A stretch of 18,649 nucleotides of DNA from Cephalothrix simula (lineage: Eukaryota; Nemertea; Palaeonemertea; Archinemertea; Cephalotrichidae), in contig JAXIUW010219174.1 in assembly GCA_035591015.1 (NCBI GenBank), forward strand, positions 1-18,649. The letters are read 5' to 3'. This document shows, in pieces, positions 12,701 to 18,649 of the stretch (position 1 is its first letter; every line of letters begins with the position of its first letter). Under the pieces are notes generated by a model. The model was not told the origin of the DNA. It saw only the letters and a program-made list of their open reading frames with translations, and did no database searches. The position numbers and the translations under genes are program-made.

Positions 12701-15700
12701 TTTCCACTATACTTTCAGTAACATCTACTATTTCTACAGGATTAAGTTTACCTGATATTTCAAGCTTTTTTATGAACGATTCTTTACTTTTAACTTCATT
12801 GATTGAAGAAACAAATACATTATCTCTGGTTCGAACAGTAAATATTGGAACATCAATCACTGCCTGTAATGTTGAAGGGTTAACACATGTATCAGAGACT
12901 ACCTTTTGAGTCTTCACAACTCCTACTTCTTTTATATCGATTTCATTAATTTTACCAGCATCAACCAATGACATAAATACAGCTTCAGGAGTTGTAAAAG
13001 GCAGAACTGGAACATTGAATTCGTCTTTAGAACATTTTACAATTAGGTTTGTATCTGTTATGACCGAAGACACCTTACGTTCAACAGGACGCTGGGAAAC
13101 TAATGTTTGTAGCATGTCTGCAGCTGCTTGTTCAGCTTTATCCACTGTACCAAGAGTTATTTTTAATGTTTGAATCTGTTCATTTTCTGGAAGATTTTGC
13201 TTTGTTTTTATAGTTGAAATAGGTTTCTCGTAGGTTAAAACTTTCACATCCAAAATATCGCTAGAATTCATTTTATGAACTTTGTTGAAATTTTCTAATG
13301 TTCTATCAACACTTTCTCCTGGCATCATATTAAAAAGCAAGTTACCATTGCGAGTAGCAACATTTAATTTATGTTCTCTTATTGTAGCTGTAGGAAGTTG
13401 CCTTTCTGTAATTTTGTCATCTGGTGAAATGGTTGTTAAGATTTCATACATTTTAACATCGGGAAGAGCAAGGTCGTTAAGAATCTCTTCAGCACTTTGG
13501 TTTGTGTTAAGAGGCACAAATACCTCTGCCGATGCAGTGGTTATATACACACACGACTTGGTAGTGTATTTGACAGCTTTATCCATATTAATTGGTTTTC
13601 TCTCAGTATAAATGCAAGCAGTTAATATATCAGTTGATAGTAGTTTTCTGTCGCTAATAAGGTCAGATAATTCGTCTTGAGGACTTTTGCCTGGCTTCAC
13701 AACGAGTTCGATTTCACCTTTCTTTGTTTTGACTGATAACTGCCTACTCTCAACAACTGCCGTTTTTGGAACGATTTTGGTCTTTGATTTAGCAATTCCA
13801 ATAGGGGCTTCCTCTGTAATTAATTCCCAATATTTTATTTCTGATTTTTTCAAAACGTTTAATTGTTCTAACTCGGCCAATGTCTCCTCAGGAGTACAAG
13901 CCCCAAGAACAGGGGCGATCAATTTAGTTTTATCAGTAGAAACAACTAAAGTTTTATCGATTACACAATCAATATTGGGTACGTCTGTCCCGAGAGTGGT
14001 GTATGATAATTTTCGATTAGTCAGAATATTAACATCTAAAATATCATTATGATTCAATTTTCCTGCCTTATCCAAAGCATTTATTACATCTTCAGGTGTT
14101 TTGTTTACTGATATTGGAACAACGATGTTATCTGCAGATGTATTAACTGAAAGAGATTTGTCTTCTCTAACAGTGAAATTTTCAGGTTGACCTGGCGCTT
14201 GAGAAATTTCAACTTGTTGAATATTTGTCAATTTCAAATCTTGTTTAATACGAGCAAGTGCCTCCTCTGGGTTCATTTCCAGGGGAATAGGTACTGATAC
14301 TGTAGTCAAAATAGAACACTTCGGTTTCAGTTTGTTACTATCAGATGAAGAAACTACCTCAGTTCGCAAAATATCAGGTTTGGATATGATCCCAGAAACT
14401 TCTAAACGTGTTATAACATCTCCCTCACTTTCACCATCATTCACGTTAACAAATACAGGAGATTTAGTAGTCGATACTTTCATTGTTGATATAGATTTCG
14501 GTTTTTCAGTTTGGGAGACCTTTGGCTTGACCTTAGTTTGGATATCAATCGAATGAACATCTTCAGGAAGAATACTGTATTTATTTTTAATAACAGAAAT
14601 AACATCAGATGATTGTTGATTGGGTTTTATTGGCACATTGATCGCAATGTCCTTAGTTTTAAGTGAAACAGATTTAGTTTTATCCATTTCAACAACTGAA
14701 GTCTTGCGTACAGATTTACCAGAAAATATGGGTTTGATGTGCTTTTCAACACTAGTTTTAACAATATCGGATCCATCAACTATACCAGATTTGGTTAATG
14801 ATAAAAGCTTTTCATCTGCTGATTCATTATGATTTAGTGGTACGCTAATTTTTCGCTGTTTCGTCTGTACAACCATGTCTTGATGAGGTATGATGTTAGC
14901 AACAGCTCTTTCAATAATTTTAGATTCTTTAAAGCTTTTGACTGATTCTGGTTGTACCATTATACTTTTGATTGACATCAAGTCAATTTGTTTTGATGAC
15001 TGAAGTAAGTCTAGGGTATGTTGAGGATTAGTAATTGGAGGGACTAACACACGGTAATCATTAGATCCAGTTTGAATGATGAGCTCTTTTGTGGTAGGTT
15101 CTTCCAAATCCACGGGTAACAGGGCATGAATACATGGTTTTACCGATGTCACTACTGCGATATTTTGTACATTTTCGGGTTTTATTTTATTTGAAGCTTC
15201 AAATAATTTAAAAACCTCTTTCATGGAAAAGCCAGGGTTTACAGGCAGAGTAACTGTACCGTATGTCATTTCGAACTTCATCTTTGTATCTTTTGGGAGG
15301 ACAGTTGCTAATGGGATATCAACGACTGTTTCAGATGAGGTTTCAGCCAATGGTAGGTATTTTCCACAAGACTTAAGCTCACTAAGCACATCGTCTACGG
15401 ACTGACCTTCATTAACATTTTTAACATAAGCACCCTTTTGACCACAAACAATAACTGATGTATCCCCTTCAATATTCTTACGAACGACAATTTGTTCCTC
15501 CATTGCATTTGGTTTGATAGATCGATGAAGTCTCACATCTTTTATGGAAGTTGATTTCATATGATTTGTTTTCAAATATTCAGATAGAACAGATTCTTTT
15601 GTGGAAAAACTACCAACAGGAAGAGTTACTTGGCCTTCTTCTGATAAAAATCGAAGACTTTTTTCTTCAATCATTTCAACTTTAGGTGGCACAAATACAC

Positions 15701-17281
15701 TAGTAGTATGAACACTCTTTATATCATTTTCTTTGATTTGGCCGGATGCAAGAAGCATTGATACAATCCGGTCTGGTGTTTGGTATATGGTAATTGGCAC
15801 AGATATATCTTTTTCACCCGTCTTAACAATACACTTTTTAATCTCATGTGGAACAGGTGAATGATGCTCAACAACTTCTATATCATTAATTTCTTCTGGC
15901 TTCACACGTCCACTCAAAACAATATTTTCTAGAACATCATCAACGCTTTCTTTAGGCTTAACAGGTGTTTTTATTTCTCCATTATAGCTCTTGACAATTA
16001 CGAACTTGGAGATAACTGTTTCTTCAGGTATTACCTTGGTCTTTGTTACTATTTCCGTGGACAAAACACATGTTTCACTAAGGCTGCCAGATTGAATGAT
16101 TCCGGTTAAAACATTTTCAGCCACTTCATTCGTGTTTACAGAAACTGATTCGACACCTTTGATTGTATTTATATTTATCATTTTTTCCTCATTTATTCTT
16201 GCGGTGATATCCTTTCTAGACAGCAGTTTAACAGATTTTATGTCAATACTGTCAATTTTACCAGTTTCAATTAGACTACAAACAACTTCTCTTGGCATGT
16301 TTCCAGGAAGTAAAGGTAAAACCAGCTCTGTATCACTGGTCTCAATCTTAATCGTCACAGGCTTTAAAGTATTGATAATTTCAACTTCATTTAACTCATT
16401 CGGTATTTTGTTTTGAACTTGTAAAGTAGTAATATATGTTTCAGCATCATATCTGTTTTCAAAGGGAAATACTTGATCACCCTGAGCAGACTTCACGATC
16501 ATAAGACTTTCTTCTTCGGCAGGTGTTGATGATAAATTTGAAATTCTTTCAGCTATTTCCCATTCTTCAATTGTAGATTTTGCTTGTACCATGGTAAAAA
16601 CTGTGGCAACGTATGAGTCTAATGTTTCAGATTTGTCAAACTGAAGCATTTCATCGGAGTTACCATAAAATATGCGAGCAAAATATCGATTATTTGCTTT
16701 TGAAATCAAGCAATCAACTTCGCCTAGCGATTGTGAAAAAAGTTTTAGTTCAACATTAACAAATTTTCTTTCATCAGCTCGCAAGACTCTCTTTCGCTCC
16801 AGTTCCACGATTGCACTTTTGATGCTTTGTTTATCACCCAAAAGTATTCTACGTTCTCCAGAACCTAAAGCTACTATTAGGGTTTTACTAATACAACTAA
16901 CTAAACCATGCGTTTTGTAAGTGGAAATAATTTCAACATCTCTAACATCAGTAGACTTCATCACGCCAGACATTAAGAGTGCTGATAAAACAGAATTACA
17001 GTCCTTATCTTCGAGTGGAAGGGTCACATGATTATTTTCAGTTCTTACAGAGAGGACTGACAAACATTTAGATTTTTCTTTTAATTGTGATGAAAAATTA
17101 GAAACTTGAACTTCACGTTCATGAATAGGTATTTCATGACTTTTTTCTTTTTTAGAGGTAAGGTATGAAACTGAGACACGTTTAGGAACCCCCTTAATCT
17201 TACTTTCTACTTGTTCTACCTCTGATAACCTAATCTTACTAGGAAGATCTATACTGCTTGTAAAAATATGATCTCCTGAAA
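741..17281 (-). CDS. Giant exon (~16.5 kb) of tandem-repeat protein, probable C-terminal part
   Basis: A single open frame of 5,512 codons runs from the splice acceptor (CTTCAG|TTTCAG at 17282/17281) to TGA at 741-743. I place the exon start at the acceptor because the frame is open through 72 codons upstream of the first TTG (17063), has no ATG there, and matches the phase of the preceding donor. In protein order it contains a linker of about 70 residues; about 67 diverged repeats averaging 63 residues; three 74-75-residue repeats of a second type with one more canonical repeat between copies two and three; 16 units of a Lys/Glu/Pro/Val/Thr/Ser-rich repeat of about 36 residues; and a unique tail of about 120 residues. 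I see no catalytic motif, Ig/Fn3 domain or signal peptide. The regular repeats and PEVK-like tail suggest a structural or elastic scaffold, which is inference. The last roughly 18 residues (hydrophobic IFITIGMILI) may be intronic read-through. Confidence 0.85.
1129..2852 (-). repeat. Lys/Glu/Pro/Val/Thr/Ser-rich tandem region, 16 units of ~36 residues (PEVK-like)
   Basis: Sixteen units follow the pattern (S)KET(E/D)KKDTP(T/A)EKV(S/P)VSKTEDI(E/A)P(A/S)KPKES(V/L)P, ending in a short hydrophobic run such as AVFVV or VLSV. The first units (near 2850-2300) are more diverged and carry YE(D/E)(I/V) in place of TEDI. Units near 1390-1470 are shortened. Composition is dominated by K, E, P, V, T, S and D, so the segment should be disordered and highly charged. 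It resembles titin PEVK-type sequence in composition, with no demonstrated homology. Many Ser/Thr-Pro and acidic-flanked Ser/Thr sites could be phosphorylated, which is inference. The low base complexity leaves several other frames open across this region. Confidence 0.9.
1501..2157 (-). repeat. Three tandem 219-base higher-order repeats (73-residue A/B dimers)
   Basis: The + strand string TCAATGTCTTCT recurs, apart from one base change in the last copy, at 1501, 1720, 1939 and 2158, exactly 219 bases apart. Each 219-base unit encodes 73 residues made of two subunits. One carries EKKDTPAEKVPVSKTEDIAP and ends LPVLSV; the other carries DKKDTPTEKVSVSKTEDIEP and ends VPAxxxV. The next copy of the string, at 2269, is 111 bases on, a single subunit. 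The copies differ at a modest number of bases, so this is the youngest duplication in the window. It could be length-polymorphic. Confidence 0.9.
2979..4196 (-). repeat. Three copies of a second, 74-75-residue repeat type
   Basis: The copies lie at 4196-3972 (75 residues), 3839-3618 (74) and 3200-2979 (74). All begin E(P/S)(E/K)L(T/I)L, then xPIE(K/R), KPPI or KAPL, KT(P/H)(E/D)QTIEEL, an Ala/Phe or Ile-rich stretch, EEKP(E/D), (S/F)V(L/V)E(V/I)(M/V)(T/S)QE, and finish with (L/I)K(D/N)L plus Leu/Ser/Asp/Pro residues. Copies one and two are closest to each other. The KTPEQTIEEL block matches the helix start of the canonical repeat, so this type may be a rearranged derivative of it. The surrounding sequence is acidic and probably disordered. 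No function is evident. Confidence 0.85.
3212..3402 (-). repeat. Isolated canonical repeat between copies two and three of the second repeat type
   Basis: The translation begins TQLTLIVKTSKSELKIPVAE and continues GKAPEHVFNTLKKAGTIK, then PEEIKEVEISSLSK. This is a well-formed canonical unit with both strands, the helix and the EI..VEI strand. It sits several hundred residues after the end of the main array, within otherwise low-complexity sequence. Boundaries are approximate. Confidence 0.8.
4440..17069 (-). repeat. Array of about 67 diverged ~63-residue repeats (canonical repeat)
   Basis: Reading the translation in order, I can segment about 67 consecutive units between these positions, averaging close to 63 residues. 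The core consensus is about 48 residues: hydrophobic-alternating strand ending in (K/N/S)T, turn xxGE, second strand ending in (L/V)P(L/V/I), then xPGxTPEEVIxxLxxxGKI (helix), then KPxDIxxVEI(I/V)T, often followed by xKP. Clear examples lie around 9410-9570 (EKTLVIKTKKDEI...DVMGVKIMTN) and 7440-7660. Conservation is of hydrophobic positions, the Gly and Pro turns and the DI..V motif. A few units are degenerate, including the second and third units near 16.5-16.9 kb and one near 10.9 kb that carries LQQQQH. Several units have a shortened helix-to-strand loop. I did not recognise a named family; a truncated ubiquitin-like fold is my best guess. Confidence 0.85.
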
Positions 17282-17443
17282 CTGAAGTGAATCATTACAT
17301 GTAAAACAAACAAAACAGTATGATTACACTAACACACAGCAACAGTAACAGCATCATGTAAATCATAGGGTTAAGACACGGAAACAGCGATAGAAAATTA
17401 AGGAAAATTAAAAGCAAAAACAAAACAAACAAAAAACACTTAC
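17282..17443 (-). other. Spliceosomal intron, 162 bases, phase 1
   Basis: The donor is ACTG|GTAAGTG at 17444/17443 and the acceptor is TTCACTTCAG|TT at 17282/17281. The upstream exon leaves one base of a codon and the downstream exon supplies two, so the frame is kept and the junction codon is GTT (Val). TAATGATTCAC just before the acceptor is a plausible branch and pyrimidine region. A second AG six bases further on (17277-17276) is also in frame and would give GGA (Gly), with a loss of two residues. The intron falls in a linker between repeats, not inside one. On the coding strand it is T-rich. Confidence 0.8.
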
Positions 17444-18649
17444 CAGTATCAACTACTTTAGCTTGAATAGGTTTCTGTTTTTCCGGCTCTTTCTTAGTTT
17501 CAACTTTAATTACTTCTAGAGTATCTGGTTGTGCCTGTGTGTGGGGCTCAATTTGGATGGCAGCTGGTTTTTCAACTGTTTTAGTAACAGTAGAAATTTC
17601 AATGCCCTTTATTTCAGTTGGTTTTACTTGTCCCGTTTGTTTAAGTACCTCAATAGTCTGCTCTGGGGTCATTCCTTCTTCAACAGTTACTTTTACGTCA
17701 CCTTTAGTTGTTTTAACAGTCATTTCTACTTCCTGTTCTTGACTAGCCACAATTTCACTTACAGGTAATTCCATTTTAGGTTTGGATACAGTTGACACCT
17801 TTACACCTTTAAGTTCAGTTGGTTTCAACTGCCCTGTATTTTTCAGTACTTCAATAGTTTCTTCTGGAGTTTTTCCTTCCTGGACAACAACATTAAAGTC
17901 ACCTTTTGCAGTTTGTAATGTCAAAGTCACTTCTTTGTCTGCCGTGGCAACTATTTCCGTTACACTCTCTTCCTTCTGTTTGGTTACTGTCGAAATTTGC
18001 ACTCCCTTTATCTCCTTTAATTGTATCTTACCAGCATTTTTCATGGCCTCAACTGTTTGAGTTGGTGTTTTACCTTGTTCAACTGGTACAACAATTTCCC
18101 CTTTTGTAGTTTCAAGAGTCATTGTTATTTCCTTTTCTTCAGTTGCAGTTACAAGAGGCAATTCGAGTTTTGGTGTCGTTACAGTTGAAACAGAAACTTC
18201 TTTAATTTCATGGGCCTTGATTGTGCCAACCTTTTTCATTTCATCAATAACCATTTGTGGAGTTTTCCCTTCTTGAACTTGAATATTCATTTCTTTACCC
18301 TTAGTGGTTTTCAAAACCATTGTAACTTCTTTTTCAGGGGTTGCCAGCTGAGTAATAGGTGAATCGGTTTTGGCAGCCATACTAATTTTAGTACCTGGTA
18401 TAACTTGAGATTCAACTTTCGAGTCCAATTGTTCAGGTATTACCTGAATTGTTTCTTCAGTTAGCAAAGATTGTAATACATCACTAGTTGTTTCCTGTGG
18501 TTTCAGTAAGGATGCTACATTAGTGATAGATTCTACCATCTGCACTGGAGCAACTTCACTGACATCAGGTATTAAAGGCATGGTTACTTCTTCAGATACC
18601 TTTTGTTCAGTTGGTTGAGTTTTGGTTTCCAATTTTGGTTTTATTTGAG
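17444..18649 (-). CDS. Upstream exon of giant tandem-repeat protein gene (partial, 5' end outside window)
   Basis: This is an internal exon, or the end of one, of a giant gene that I do not recognise. The reading frame is open from the right edge of the window (first full codon at 18647) to a donor site at 17444/17443, where the sequence reads ACTG|GTAAGT. It gives 401 residues plus the first base of a split codon (phase 1). The first roughly 100 residues are a non-repetitive Glu/Thr/Pro/Val-rich segment. Four tandem 66-67-residue repeats follow, then a Pro/Lys/Glu-rich linker containing KPAAIQIEP and KKEPEKQKP. No start methionine, signal peptide or membrane segment belongs to the exon. The reading frame continues past the donor into T-rich sequence coding for hydrophobic residues, which I treat as intron. 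The downstream exon carries the same repeat family in a compatible phase, so the two belong to one gene. Confidence 0.85.
17540..18335 (-). repeat. Four tandem 66-67-residue protein repeats in the upstream exon
   Basis: The repeats begin at 18335, 18137, 17939 and 17738 and run leftward with periods of 198, 198 and 201 bases. Each follows the pattern (E/D)xEVTxxLxTxKGxxxVxVxxGKTPxxxIExxKxxGxIKxxEIKxVxxSTVxKP. Conserved blocks are KEVT, T(T/A)KG, (Q/E)EGKTPE and the end (V/I)STV(T/S)KxK. They are visibly more alike than most repeats in the giant exon, which suggests later duplication or homogenisation. The predicted layout is strand, strand, helix, strand, followed by a linker of about 15 residues containing Pro/Val. 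Confidence 0.85.

Noticed and set aside
4675-16920. Numerous 60-180-codon + strand frames
   Set aside because: All are antisense to the giant exon, have no recognisable domains or shared pattern beyond the reverse of the repeat, and are expected by chance opposite a long frame with few stop-forming codons.
17061-17063. A translation start at TTG
   Set aside because: The frame is open for 72 more codons upstream to a good splice acceptor whose phase matches the preceding exon's donor. No ATG lies there, so this is an internal position.
741-17281. A polyubiquitin gene
   Set aside because: The repeats are diverged, about 63 residues with linkers, lack the C-terminal Arg-Gly-Gly and the last strand of ubiquitin, and are not head-to-tail 76-residue copies.

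Overview
The window is AT-rich eukaryotic DNA, most likely from an invertebrate animal. The grounds are a clear GT-AG intron, a protein-coding exon of more than 16 kb, and the end of what looks like a pogo/Tigger-class DNA transposon. I cannot name the species or the gene.

Almost everything from 741 to the right edge is the 3' part of one giant gene on the minus strand. Transcription runs from right to left. An upstream exon enters from the right edge (18649) and ends at a splice donor at 17443. A 162-base intron (17282-17443) follows. Then comes one uninterrupted exon of about 16.5 kb (17281 down to a TGA at 741-743). Together the two exons encode about 5,914 residues with no start codon in view, so the complete protein is larger.

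The protein is almost entirely repeats, in this N- to C-terminal order: (1) four closely similar 66-67-residue repeats in the upstream exon; (2) about 67 diverged copies of the same repeat, averaging about 63 residues, in the giant exon (about 17069-4440); (3) a transition region with three copies of a different 74-75-residue repeat and one further canonical repeat (4196-2979); (4) a low-complexity Lys/Glu/Pro/Val/Thr/Ser-rich region of 16 units of about 36 residues, resembling PEVK-type elastic sequence and including three 219-base higher-order copies (2852-1129); (5) a short non-repetitive tail. The canonical repeat has a strand-strand-helix-strand pattern that resembles the first two thirds of ubiquitin (beta-grasp fold). 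This is my reading and has not been tested by structure prediction. The architecture suggests a very long modular filament or scaffold with a disordered, possibly elastic, C-terminal part, but no enzymatic or binding domain is visible, so the function is inference only.

The left 740 bases hold no gene that I can support. Positions 1-256 look like the terminal region of a pogo-like transposon with six copies of a 12-base motif, ending in ACTG next to a TA. Positions 257-740 are downstream or intronic sequence of the giant gene with two possible polyadenylation signals.
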